22,231 nt of DNA from CAIWXH01 sp964555675. GTDB lineage: Bacteria > Chloroflexota > Chloroflexia > Chloroflexales > Chloroflexaceae. Location of the stretch: assembly GCA_964555675.1 (NCBI GenBank), contig CAZKTU010000096.1:1-22231 (forward strand), read 5' to 3'. Of the stretch, positions 7,363 to 14,709 are shown in pieces; within the stretch, counting starts at the first letter, position 1, and each line of letters opens with the position of its first letter. The position numbers were made by a program, and so were the translations under genes. The notes below the pieces were generated by a model. That model did not search any database. It had not been told where the DNA came from and saw only the letters and a program-made list of their open reading frames with translations.

Positions 7363-8913
7363 ATGAAGGCATATCACGTGATCATTGTGCTGCTGACGCT
7401 GGCGCTGTTCGTAGCCAGCGGCGCCCGGCCGGCCGCTGCCCAGGCGCCCGTCGCGCCGGACCTGGCTCGGATCGACCGCTACGTCGCGGAGCAGTTGGCG
7501 ACGCTGCGCATTCCGGGCGCGTCGCTCGGCATCGTCCAGGGCGACCGCATCGTGCATCTCCAGGGCTTCGGCGAGGCCGAACTCGTGCGGGCGCGCATCG
7601 GCCAGGTCGCGGGTGCCGGTCGTGCGATGACCCCGCAGACGCCGCTGCTGATCGGCTCACTCACCAAGTCGTTCACCGCTGTGGCGATCATGCAGCTCGT
7701 CGAGCAGGGGCAGGTTGAGCTTGACGCCCCGGTACAGCGTTACCTACCCTGGTTCCGCGTGGCCGACCCGGACGCCTCGGCCCGGATCACCGTGCGCCAC
7801 CTGCTGAGCCATACCAGTGGTCTGTCTGGCCGACGCGAGACTGCCATCCTGCGCCAGGAGGACACCGGCGCCGACGCGATCGAGCATCAGGTGCGCGCCC
7901 TGGCCACGGTTGAGCTCGCCCAGCCGGTGGGCACGGCCTGGCAGTACGCGAGCGTAAATTACGCTGTCGCCGGGCTGATCGTCGAGGCGGTCAGCGGACA
8001 GTCCTACGAAGCGTACCTGCAGCAGCACATCCTCACGCCGCTCCAGATGCGCTGGTCGTTCACCTCGCCCGCTGCGGCACGAGGGGCGGGCCTGGCCGAC
8101 GGCCACCAATACTGGTTCGGTCAGCCCGTCCCCACGCAGCTGCCCTACCCGCGCGGGCTGCTCCCCGCGGGCTACCTGGCCTCGAGCGCCGAGGATATGA
8201 GCCGCTACCTGCTGGCTCAGCTGAACGGCGGGCGCGTGGGCGAGGCCCAGATCCTCACACCGGCGGGTGTGGCCGAGCTGCACCGTCCCGGCTTCGAGCT
8301 AGAGCCCGGCCTCTGGTCGGGGCTGGGCTGGGGTGTGGCCGATCTCGACGGCGTGCGCGTGCTCCAGCACAGCGGCAACACCAACCACTTCAGCAGCGAA
8401 ATGTGGCTGCTGCCGGAGGCGGGCCTGGGCTTCGTGCTGCTCACCAACGCGAGCAACCAGCTGAAGAGCGGCGCCGTGCGTAGCCTTGGTGAGGGCATCA
8501 CCATGCTGCTGATGGGCCAGGAGCCGCAGCCAGTTCAGCTGAGCCCGGTGCCCAACGTGGTATATGGCGTGATCCTGGGCCTGGTGGGGCTCGAGCTGCT
8601 CGGGGTCGCACGGGGCATCCGAGCACTGCGGCGCTGGCGCGCCACTCCGCCCCGGCGCTCGGTCGTGCGGCAGGTCGTCCTACCGCTGGCGGGCCACCTG
8701 CTGGCCGCGCTACTCTTCCTGGGCTTGATCCCCGGCCTGCTCCTCGGCGGGTCCCTGGCCAACGCCATCTTCCTGGTGCCGGATCTGGGCTGGATCCTGG
8801 CACTCGGCGGGGCCGTGGCGGCGGGCTGGGGGCTGCTACGCACCGCCATTGCGCTACGCCTGCTGCACCGGCCAGCCATCACCGTCGCGGGAGCCTCGCC
8901 CAGGCATGCCTGA
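7363..8913 (+). CDS. Beta-lactamase-fold serine hydrolase (class C / CubicO type) with C-terminal membrane helices
   Basis: A 516-residue exported serine hydrolase of the penicillin-binding-protein-like family that includes D-aminopeptidases, esterases and CubicO proteins. A signal peptide (residues 1-27) ends AAAQ. The nucleophile motif SxxK is S99-L-T-K102. The second motif, normally YxN, reads YAS at 195-197 in WQYASVNYAVAGLIVE, a change also common in other members of this fold. The third motif is HSG at 336-338. After the catalytic domain come hydrophobic helices at about 397-417, 437-465 and 475-501, so the protein is tethered with its enzyme outside the membrane. The ATG at 7363 follows GGGAGG and gives a clean signal peptide; upstream frame to 7279 is not needed. 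It ends the kinase-headed run. Peptidoglycan or a peptide could be the substrate; neither is shown. Confidence 0.92.
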   Translation: MKAYHVIIVLLTLALFVASGARPAAAQAPVAPDLARIDRYVAEQLATLRIPGASLGIVQGDRIVHLQGFGEAELVRARIGQVAGAGRAMTPQTPLLIGSLTKSFTAVAIMQLVEQGQVELDAPVQRYLPWFRVADPDASARITVRHLLSHTSGLSGRRETAILRQEDTGADAIEHQVRALATVELAQPVGTAWQYASVNYAVAGLIVEAVSGQSYEAYLQQHILTPLQMRWSFTSPAAARGAGLADGHQYWFGQPVPTQLPYPRGLLPAGYLASSAEDMSRYLLAQLNGGRVGEAQILTPAGVAELHRPGFELEPGLWSGLGWGVADLDGVRVLQHSGNTNHFSSEMWLLPEAGLGFVLLTNASNQLKSGAVRSLGEGITMLLMGQEPQPVQLSPVPNVVYGVILGLVGLELLGVARGIRALRRWRATPPRRSVVRQVVLPLAGHLLAALLFLGLIPGLLLGGSLANAIFLVPDLGWILALGGAVAAGWGLLRTAIALRLLHRPAITVAGASPRHA

Positions 8914-8969
8914 GCGACGCGGGGCCGGCGTAGCGCGGTACACCGAACGTACGCTCACCCCCTTCCCCT

Positions 8970-9383
8970 CTAGCGAAGCTCCGGCCCGTAGCGCGCCACT
9001 ACCACGGCTGCGACGAGGACGGACAGCGCCGCCGCCCGCGCGGCCAGGTCGCGCTGCAGCTCCCGCCAGACCTGCTCGTCGGCCTCGGCCTCGGCCGGCG
9101 CGCGCCCCGGAAGCGGCTCAGCCAGGCCACGGCTCAGCACCGCGACCGGGAACGGGCCGAGGCTACGGCTAACTGCCCGCGCCTCGGCGAAGCTCTGCGC
9201 GAGCCCTGAGGTCTCCTGGGCCGCAGCGCTGAAGGTGCTGGTGCTTGCGAGCAGCGCCCGGTACTGGGTTGCGGCCACGTCTGGAAGGCCGCGCGCCGGG
9301 ATCTGCCCCGGGGCGAAGGCCAGCAGCCCAATAGTGCTCAGCCGCCCCAGCATCTGAAACTGCCCGCTGGCCTCCGTAGCCAC
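8970..9383 (-). CDS. Orphan ORF of unknown function, possibly a gene remnant
   Basis: An unrecognised 137-residue frame, rich in Ala with balanced other residues and no Cys, unlike the Arg/Pro/Gly-heavy shadows of real genes here. It ends in a hydrophobic segment (ALSVLVAAVVVARYG) after a helical, charged stretch. The first usable codon is GTG at 9383 with no ribosome binding site. If the 55-bp duplication beside the gap is collapsed, the frame extends upstream only 12 codons, to a TAG at 9577-9575, so no large gene is hidden there. It may be the 3' part of a decayed gene or not coding at all. Apart from this ORF, 8914-9620 holds only the gap, the repeat and the promoter listed separately. 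Confidence 0.35.
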   Translation of the reverse strand: MATEASGQFQMLGRLSTIGLLAFAPGQIPARGLPDVAATQYRALLASTSTFSAAAQETSGLAQSFAEARAVSRSLGPFPVAVLSRGLAEPLPGRAPAEAEADEQVWRELQRDLAARAAALSVLVAAVVVARYGPELR

Positions 9384-9389
9384 GGCATG
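9335..9389. repeat. 55-bp direct repeat, copy 1 (left flank of gap)
   Basis: These 55 bases, beginning TGCTCAGCCGCC and ending CCACGGCATG, are identical to 9490-9544 on the other side of the N run. Exact identity up to both gap edges indicates two contigs overlapping by one assembly k-mer rather than a biological repeat. Confidence 0.95.
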
Positions 9390-9489
9390 NNNNNNNNNNN
9401 NNNNNNNNNNNNNNNNNNNNNNNNNNNNNNNNNNNNNNNNNNNNNNNNNNNNNNNNNNNNNNNNNNNNNNNNNNNNNNNNNNNNNNNNN
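9390..9489. other. Assembly gap (100 Ns), probably spurious
   Basis: A placeholder run of 100 Ns whose two edges carry the same 55 bases. The simplest reading is that base 9389 continues directly at 9545 and nothing is missing; alternatively a repeat unit is collapsed here. Confidence 0.9.
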
Positions 9490-9544
9490 TGCTCAGCCGC
9501 CCCAGCATCTGAAACTGCCCGCTGGCCTCCGTAGCCACGGCATG
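9490..9544. repeat. 55-bp direct repeat, copy 2 (right flank of gap)
   Basis: Identical to 9335-9389 over its whole length. See copy 1 for the interpretation as an unmerged contig overlap. Confidence 0.95.
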
Positions 9545-9553
9545 CAGGTGCGA

Positions 9554-9581
9554 TTGCCAGGAGCGCGTGCTATACTAGAAT
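9554..9581 (+). promoter_or_regulatory. Sigma-70-like promoter for the XRE-NB-ARC gene
   Basis: TTGCCA (9554-9559) and TAGAAT (9576-9581) each match five of six consensus bases and are 16 bases apart, in one of the few AT-rich patches of the window. Transcription would start near 9588, leaving a leader of about 33 bases before the ATG at 9621. TATACT at 9571-9576 is an overlapping but badly spaced alternative -10. Confidence 0.55.
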
Positions 9582-9620
9582 TATTCCTATCGGCAAGTAC
9601 TAATCAGATCTGTAGTGCTG

Positions 9621-10922
9621 ATGAACGAGACCAGCTTTGGCGCATGGCTGCGCCGACTGCGCCGTTCCCACGACCTCACCCAGGAGGCACTCGCCGAGCA
9701 GGCAGGCTGCGCGGTTGATACGCTGCGGGCAATCGAAACGGAGCGTCGCCGCCCCTCGCGCGAGCTGGCCGAGATCCTGGCGAAGTGCCTCGCCGTCCCC
9801 GAGGCCGAGCGGGCCGCCTTTGTGCAGCTCGCCCGTCGTGGACAGCCCGCGCCATCTCCAGCGCCCCCCGTACCCCCCGCTGCGACATCTGGGCTAACCT
9901 CGATCCCTCTCATCGGGCGCGCCGCCGAGCTGGCGGTGCTCGGCGCCCACCTCGCCGAGCCAGCCTGCCACCTGCTGACGATCGTCGGCCCCGGCGGCAT
10001 CGGGAAGACCAGTCTGGCGGTCCAGGCCGCGGCGTCTTGCGCGCCGCAGTTCCCCGACGGGGTGATCGCGGTGGCGCTCGCTGGTGCGGCCGACTCTGCC
10101 GCTGCGGTTGGCGCGATCGCCCGTGCCCTCGGAACCGGCCTCGCCGGCGAGCGCCTTGAGATGCAGATCGTCGCCGCCCTCGCCCCTCGTCACACCCTGC
10201 TGCTCCTCGATAACCTGGAGCAGCTCCTCGCGGACGAGGGCCTCACCACGCTCCTCCTGACGATCCTCGCCCAGGCGCCCGGCGTGCAGATCCTGGCCAC
10301 CTCACGCCAGCCGCTCCGCCTGCGCGCTGAGCAGGTGGTGAGCCTGAGCGGGCTCAGTCTGCCCGACAGCTCCAATCGCGTGACGGCAGCCCACGGCGAC
10401 GCGGTGCTGCTCTTCGTCGAGCGCAACCGCCGTTTGCGCCATGACTTTGCCCTTACTCCCGACAACGTTGAGGCGTTCCTCGAGCTGCCGAACCTCGCCC
10501 GAGCAGAGCGCGCTCTCCTCTACAGCGTCCTGATACCGCTGCTGCGAGTCAGCGGCCAGTGGGAGCGCGCGCTTGACGCCACCCACGAGGCCCTTGCGCT
10601 GCTTGACGCCGCCGACGACCCGCTTGTCCGGGCTGGGGTGCTGGCCGCGGCTGGGCTCGCCGAGCTTGACGGGGGTGCTTACAGCCGGGCCGAGCATCTT
10701 GGCTGCGCCCGCTGCCCAGATCTGGCGTGGTGCCTACGGGATGATCGCCGTCGCCCTGGTGACCGCCGCGCTGTCGGCGCGGCTGGGGCGCGGAAGCCGG
10801 GCGGCGGCCGCGCGGTAAACGATACGGAGCGGTACCAGCTTGCCGCCCCCGACTCGCCACGGGCCTGGGGGCCCGTGACGGCACACGCTGAAAGCACAGG
10901 AGTTCACGCATGGACGTATTGA
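9621..10922 (+). CDS. XRE-family HTH / NB-ARC regulator, internally deleted, with a foreign tail (likely pseudogene)
   Basis: A STAND-type regulator in origin. Residues 6-62 are a Cro/XRE helix-turn-helix (LTQEALAEQAGCAVDTLRAIE). The NB-ARC ATPase follows, with Walker A GPGGIGKT (123-130) and Walker B LLLLDN (193-198), up to DFALTPDNVEAF at about 286. There the usual remainder (the GLPLA motif and winged helix) is missing and the frame jumps into TPR-like sequence (LLRVSGQWERALDATHEALALLD, then GLAELDGGAYSRAEHLG). From about residue 360 (10701) the frame reads out-of-phase Arg-rich sequence, while the +1 frame there encodes a transporter-like tail. The 433-residue product is about half the family's usual length. 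The ATG at 9621 is preferred over the GTG at 9615; neither has a clear ribosome binding site. The frame overlaps the start of the PhzF gene by 13 bases, which also suggests its 3' end is accidental. Confidence 0.7.
   Translation: MNETSFGAWLRRLRRSHDLTQEALAEQAGCAVDTLRAIETERRRPSRELAEILAKCLAVPEAERAAFVQLARRGQPAPSPAPPVPPAATSGLTSIPLIGRAAELAVLGAHLAEPACHLLTIVGPGGIGKTSLAVQAAASCAPQFPDGVIAVALAGAADSAAAVGAIARALGTGLAGERLEMQIVAALAPRHTLLLLDNLEQLLADEGLTTLLLTILAQAPGVQILATSRQPLRLRAEQVVSLSGLSLPDSSNRVTAAHGDAVLLFVERNRRLRHDFALTPDNVEAFLELPNLARAERALLYSVLIPLLRVSGQWERALDATHEALALLDAADDPLVRAGVLAAAGLAELDGGAYSRAEHLGCARCPDLAWCLRDDRRRPGDRRAVGAAGARKPGGGRAVNDTERYQLAAPDSPRAWGPVTAHAESTGVHAWTY
10699..10818 (+). pseudogene. 3' remnant of a membrane transporter-like gene
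   Basis: In the frame one base off the XRE-NB-ARC frame, this stretch reads LAAPAAQIWRGAYGMIAVAL, then VTAALSARLGRGSRAAAAR, then TAA. One transmembrane helix followed by a short basic tail is a typical C terminus of an MFS-type permease. Nothing upstream in this frame looks like a transporter, so only the last 40 codons or so survive, fused behind the truncated regulator. The assignment to MFS is tentative; a chance hydrophobic ORF is possible. Confidence 0.45.
10858..10877 (+). terminator. CACGGGCC-TGGG-GGCCCGTG hairpin upstream of phzF-like gene
   Basis: A perfect 8-bp GC-rich stem with a four-base loop, 40 bases after the transporter-remnant stop and 33 before the PhzF-family start. It is a plausible terminator of the lost transporter gene. 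It lacks a T-run, so intrinsic termination is uncertain. Confidence 0.45.
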
Positions 10923-11773
10923 AGATCGCGGCCTTCTCCGACGGCGCCGCCGGCGGCAACCCGGCTGGCGTGGTGATCGCCGACACGCTGCCGTCTGAGG
11001 CGGAGATGCAGCGCATCGCCGCGGAGGTGGGTTTTTCTGAGACGGCGTTCGCGGCGCCCCAGGACGGCGCCTGGCGCGTGCGCTACTTCGCCCCCGAGCG
11101 CGAGGTGCCGTTCTGCGGCCACGCCACCATCGCCCTTGGCGCGGCCCTGGCACTCAGGGAGGGCGACGGGAGGTTCACGCTGCACCTAAACGCGGCGACG
11201 ATCAGCGTCGAGGGCCGCCGCGAGGGCGCGACGGGGACCGAAGGGACGGCGCGAAGCGCTATCGCCGGAGCCTTGCAGTCGCCGCCGACCTGGAGCAAGC
11301 CGGCGCCTGATGAGCTGGTGGCCGCCGCGCTAAACCTCTTCGGCTACGGTAAAAGCGACCTCGACCCCCGCCTCCCGCCCGCGCTGATCCACGCCGGCGC
11401 CGACCACCTGCTCCTCGCCCTGAACACCCGGGCCGCCCTCGCGGCGATGCGCTACGAGCTGGAGGCGGGGCGGTCGTTGATGCTCCAAGCCGGCCTGGTC
11501 ACCATCCTGCTGGCGTACGCAGAGGGGCCACAGCGCTTCCACACCCGCAACCCGTTCGCCTCGGGCGGCGTGTACGAGGACCCGGCGACCGGCGCCGCAA
11601 CGGCGGCCCTGGGCGGCTATCTGCGCGACCTGGGCTGGCCCCACGGCGGGGTGATCGACATCATCCAGGGCGAGGACATGGGCAAACGCTCGCTGCTCCG
11701 CGCCGAGATTCCGCCTGAGCCCGGCAGCGCGATCCGCGTCTCGGGGACCGCGCGGCTGATGGAGGAAGGATGA
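10910..11773 (+). CDS. PhzF-family isomerase/epimerase-like protein
   Basis: A cytosolic 287-residue member of the phenazine-biosynthesis PhzF / diaminopimelate-epimerase-fold family. In PhzF a conserved Glu acts as general acid-base; here it is Glu44 in GFSETAF. Other family marks are GNPAGVV (16-22), the VPFCGHAT turn (66-73) and VYEDPATGAA (221-230). Length is normal for the family. The ATG at 10910 has AGGAG eight bases upstream. No other phenazine genes are nearby, so phenazine production should not be inferred; most bacterial PhzF homologues have unknown substrates. It sits alone between the decayed XRE regulator and the MalT-like regulator, 144 bases before the latter. Confidence 0.92.
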   Translation: MDVLKIAAFSDGAAGGNPAGVVIADTLPSEAEMQRIAAEVGFSETAFAAPQDGAWRVRYFAPEREVPFCGHATIALGAALALREGDGRFTLHLNAATISVEGRREGATGTEGTARSAIAGALQSPPTWSKPAPDELVAAALNLFGYGKSDLDPRLPPALIHAGADHLLLALNTRAALAAMRYELEAGRSLMLQAGLVTILLAYAEGPQRFHTRNPFASGGVYEDPATGAATAALGGYLRDLGWPHGGVIDIIQGEDMGKRSLLRAEIPPEPGSAIRVSGTARLMEEG

Positions 11774-11864
11774 GCATCGCCATCTCTTTCGACCGTCGCG
11801 TCGCTTGCTGCATTAGGCTGCCGTCCGGCGCACGGAGCGGTACATACCAGGAAGTAGTAGGACT

Positions 11865-11921
11865 ATGGCGCTGTTCGACCCTTGCGCGTGGGTCAGGGTA
11901 GGCGCCGGAGCGGAACGATGA
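11865..11921 (+). CDS. Possible 18-residue leader ORF coupled to the MalT-like gene
   Basis: A short frame, MALFDPCAWVRVGAGAER, whose TGA overlaps the ATG of the regulator gene in the form ATGA. Such an overlap is a common arrangement for translational coupling. AGGAAG or AGTAGG upstream could serve as its ribosome binding site. GACCC (11877-11881) and GGGTC (11890-11894) inside it form a small hairpin. The peptide matches nothing recognised and the overlap may be chance. Confidence 0.3.
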   Translation: MALFDPCAWVRVGAGAER

Positions 11922-14581
11922 GCGACCTCGCTCACATCCTTCCGACGAAGCTCTACGCCCCCCACCCTCGCCCAGATCTCGTCGGCCGGCTGCGCCTCAC
12001 CGCGCACCTCGACGATGGCCTGCGCCAGGGACACCGCCTCCTCCTTTGCTCGGCGCCCGCCGGCTACGGGAAGACGACCCTGCTCGCGGCGTGGCTGTAT
12101 CAGGGCGCATACCCCTTCGCCTGGCTGTCACTCGACTCACGTGACAATGACCTCCGGACATTTGGGCGCTGTCTCGCCGCGGCCCTCCAGCGGCTCGGCC
12201 CGGCAATCGGGACCTCATTTGCTCGCCTTGTCGCCGCGCCCGTGCTCCCGCCGCCGGCCACCCTCGCCGCGGCGCTGCTCACTGATCTGGCGGGGGCCGA
12301 GGAGACCTGTGTGCTGGTGCTTGACGACTGCCATGAGCTTACTGCGCCCGAGCTGCACGAGCTGCTCGCGGCCTTGCTGGAGCACCCCTCCCACCAGCTC
12401 CGGCTTGTGCTCAGCACCCGCGTGGACCCCCCGTTGCCGCTCGCGCGGCTGCGGGCGCGGGGCCTGCTGAGCGAGGTTCGCGCCGCCGATCTGCGCTTCA
12501 CCACCGATGAGGCCTACACCTTTCTCCAGCAGACCATGCGCGTGCCGATCAGCCACGAGGCGGCGCAGGCCCTTGAGGTGCGCACGGAGGGCTGGATCGC
12601 GAGCTTGCAGCTCGCCGCACTCTCGCTCCGCAGCCTGGACAGCACGCAGATCGCGACCTTTGTCGATGCATTTCGCGGCACCCACCACTACGTCCTCGGA
12701 TATCTCGGCGACGAGGTGCTGCGGCTGCAGGACGAGGATGTCCGCGATTTCCTGCGCCACACCGCCTTCCTACGACGACTCTGCGCGCCGCTCTGTGACG
12801 CCGTGACCGGCCGTGGTGACAGCCGTGCAATGCTGGCGCGGCTGGAGCAGGCCAACCTCTTTGTCGTACCCCTCGACGGCGAGCGCGTGTGGTATCGCTA
12901 TCACCACCTCTTCGCCGATTTCCTCAGCGCCGAGCTGGAGCTCGACCCGCCCCTGCGCGCCCTGCTCCACCGGCGCGCCGCGGACTGGTTCGAGGCCCAG
13001 GGCCTGATGCACGACGCCGTCGACTACTCGATCGCCGCGCAGGCCTGGGATGTCGCGGGCCGTAGGCTCCTTCAGGCCGCAGAGGAGGCGATCGTCACCT
13101 TCGACTATGCCCGAGTGATAGGCTGGCTTGACGCGCTGCCCGACCCCGTCGTGCGCGCCGACCCCGAGCTGCTCCTGCTGCGCGCGCTCTTTGCCTACCT
13201 GGCTCGTCCGCCAGAGGTCGGGCGCCGGGCGCTCGCCGACCTCGACGGCATCGAACGCGCACAGCTCTCGCCACGCAGCTGGGGGCGCTACCAGCATATC
13301 AGAGCCACTAATGCCATGCTGCGCGAGGAGCCCGCGGCGACTCAGATGCTGCGGGAGGCGCTCGCGCTGATTGGCGACGACGACCCTTTCTTTCGCCAGC
13401 GGACCATCGTCGCTCTTGGACGGGCCTACCGGCTCTCCGGCGAAACGGCGGCCGCGAGTGTCGCCTTCGCCGAGGCGGTCAGGCTGGGCGGCCGCATCCC
13501 TGGGCCGGCAAACACCATCCACGCAACCCAGCTGCTTGCGTTGATTCACATTGACCAGGGCCGGCGCCGCGAGGCGGAGGCGCTCTGTCAGCTGATGCTC
13601 GCCGATGACGCCGGTAGCAGCGGGCGCCCGCATCCGACTGGCGACCTGCTCTTCGTTCCGCTGGCCGCCTGCGCATACGAAGCCAACGAGCTGCGCCAGG
13701 CGTGGGAGTTGGCCCTGCGCGGCCGCGAGGAGTACCGCCGCTATGGGCTTCAGCACCGGGGGCTGATCGCGCCGGATCAGGTTCTAATTATGGCGAGCGC
13801 GGGCCTGGGCGCGTGGGAGGAGGCCTGGCAGTTCTTCGGCGAGGTTGACCGTCTGGCGATTGAGAGTCGGTGGGTTGGGCCGCTCCTCGCCCTGCTCGCG
13901 GCCGATCTGCGGCTGCGCCTCGGAGAGGTCGCTGCGGCGGCGCGGCTCGTCGCCTCGGCTGAGACGCTGGTGGGCGATCTCCCCGACGAGGTGCGTGAGG
14001 TGGCGGCCTGCACCGGCGCGCGTCTGCTGCTGGCGCAGGGACGGCCAGAAGACGCGCGGCAGTGCCTCGCCCCACTCGAGGGCCAGTTGCGGGACGGGGG
14101 GCGCATCGCGCAGCTGATCACGGTGTATATCCTGCAGGCGCGCACCTACACGGCACTGGGACAGCACGACCTCGCCAGCGCGGCTATCGGCGCAGCGGTC
14201 GGCATCGCGGCCCCCGAGGGCTACCTGCGGCGATTCCTCGACGAAGGCCCGACTGTGGCGCGCCTGCTGCCCGCTGTGCGCCACCAGGCGCCCGTCTTCG
14301 TCGACCAGCTGCAACAGGCTTTTGCCAACGATGCCGCGCTCGCCGGCTCCCCGCCCGCCGATGGTGCTGCTGCCGATGGGCCCGCCGACACACTGCTCAC
14401 ACAGCAGGAGCGCACCATCCTCCAGTTGCTCGCGGAGGGGTCGTCGTACCGCACCATCGCGGAGCAGCTTGTCATCTCGGTCGGCACGGTCCGGTGGCAT
14501 GTCCACAATATTTACGGCAAGCTTGGGGTCGCCAACCGGACTCAGGGCATCAACCGGGCGCGCGAGCTCGGCCTGCTTTGA
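11918..14581 (+). CDS. MalT-like STAND transcriptional regulator with LuxR-type C-terminal HTH (LAL family)
   Basis: A large one-component activator of 887 residues. The NTPase domain begins near residue 20, with Walker A SAPAGYGKTT (45-54) and Walker B CVLVLDD (131-137) followed by CHEL, the place of the family's DDxH motif. A winged-helix and arm region follows (CVTGRGDS-like sequence reads CDAVTGRGDSRAMLARLEQA, then FVVPLDGERVWYRYHHLFADFL, a hallmark of this family). A long alpha-helical TPR-like sensor region spans about 370-800. The LuxR helix-turn-helix at about 825-887 reads LTQQERTILQLLAEGSSYRTI and ISVGTVRWHVHNIYGKLG. In MalT the sensor repeats bind an inducer and ATP drives oligomerisation; the inducer here is unknown. 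GGAG lies seven bases before the ATG. Unlike its neighbours this regulator looks intact. Confidence 0.93.
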   Translation: MSDLAHILPTKLYAPHPRPDLVGRLRLTAHLDDGLRQGHRLLLCSAPAGYGKTTLLAAWLYQGAYPFAWLSLDSRDNDLRTFGRCLAAALQRLGPAIGTSFARLVAAPVLPPPATLAAALLTDLAGAEETCVLVLDDCHELTAPELHELLAALLEHPSHQLRLVLSTRVDPPLPLARLRARGLLSEVRAADLRFTTDEAYTFLQQTMRVPISHEAAQALEVRTEGWIASLQLAALSLRSLDSTQIATFVDAFRGTHHYVLGYLGDEVLRLQDEDVRDFLRHTAFLRRLCAPLCDAVTGRGDSRAMLARLEQANLFVVPLDGERVWYRYHHLFADFLSAELELDPPLRALLHRRAADWFEAQGLMHDAVDYSIAAQAWDVAGRRLLQAAEEAIVTFDYARVIGWLDALPDPVVRADPELLLLRALFAYLARPPEVGRRALADLDGIERAQLSPRSWGRYQHIRATNAMLREEPAATQMLREALALIGDDDPFFRQRTIVALGRAYRLSGETAAASVAFAEAVRLGGRIPGPANTIHATQLLALIHIDQGRRREAEALCQLMLADDAGSSGRPHPTGDLLFVPLAACAYEANELRQAWELALRGREEYRRYGLQHRGLIAPDQVLIMASAGLGAWEEAWQFFGEVDRLAIESRWVGPLLALLAADLRLRLGEVAAAARLVASAETLVGDLPDEVREVAACTGARLLLAQGRPEDARQCLAPLEGQLRDGGRIAQLITVYILQARTYTALGQHDLASAAIGAAVGIAAPEGYLRRFLDEGPTVARLLPAVRHQAPVFVDQLQQAFANDAALAGSPPADGAAADGPADTLLTQQERTILQLLAEGSSYRTIAEQLVISVGTVRWHVHNIYGKLGVANRTQGINRARELGLL

Positions 14582-14628
14582 GCCGAGTGCCTCGGTGACG
14601 GTCTCGAGGCCAGGATCCTAACGCGTAT

Positions 14629-14674
14629 CCCTGACATGTGTTAGGGGACAGCCAGGCCGTTGGGCCGCTATACT
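14629..14674 (+). promoter_or_regulatory. Operator-like inverted repeat and -10 box before the 72-residue ORF
   Basis: CCCTGACA-TG-TGTTAGGG (14629-14646) is an 8-bp inverted repeat with one G-T pair. It is followed by TATACT at 14669-14674, a good -10 match about 36 bases before the small ORF. No clear -35 lies at the right distance, as expected if an activator bound to the repeat substitutes for it. This is a suggestion from layout only. Confidence 0.35.
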
Positions 14675-14709
14675 CACAACGTCAACCGCCCAAGCAGAGT
14701 AACGGCGCG

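Noticed and set aside
9338..9538. Minus-strand ORF spanning the N run
   Set aside because: Created by the duplicated 55-bp flank; it translates the Ns and the same repeat in two frames.
10824..11843. 12-mer ACGGAGCGGTAC at 10824-10835 and 11832-11843, each ending exactly 75 bases before a start codon
   Set aside because: Exact 12-mer matches are expected several times by chance in a GC-biased 22-kb window, and the flanking bases do not agree. Equal spacing alone is not enough.
12770..13756. 328-codon minus-strand ORF inside the MalT-like gene
   Set aside because: Antisense shadow in high-GC DNA; the plus strand encodes a complete family member.
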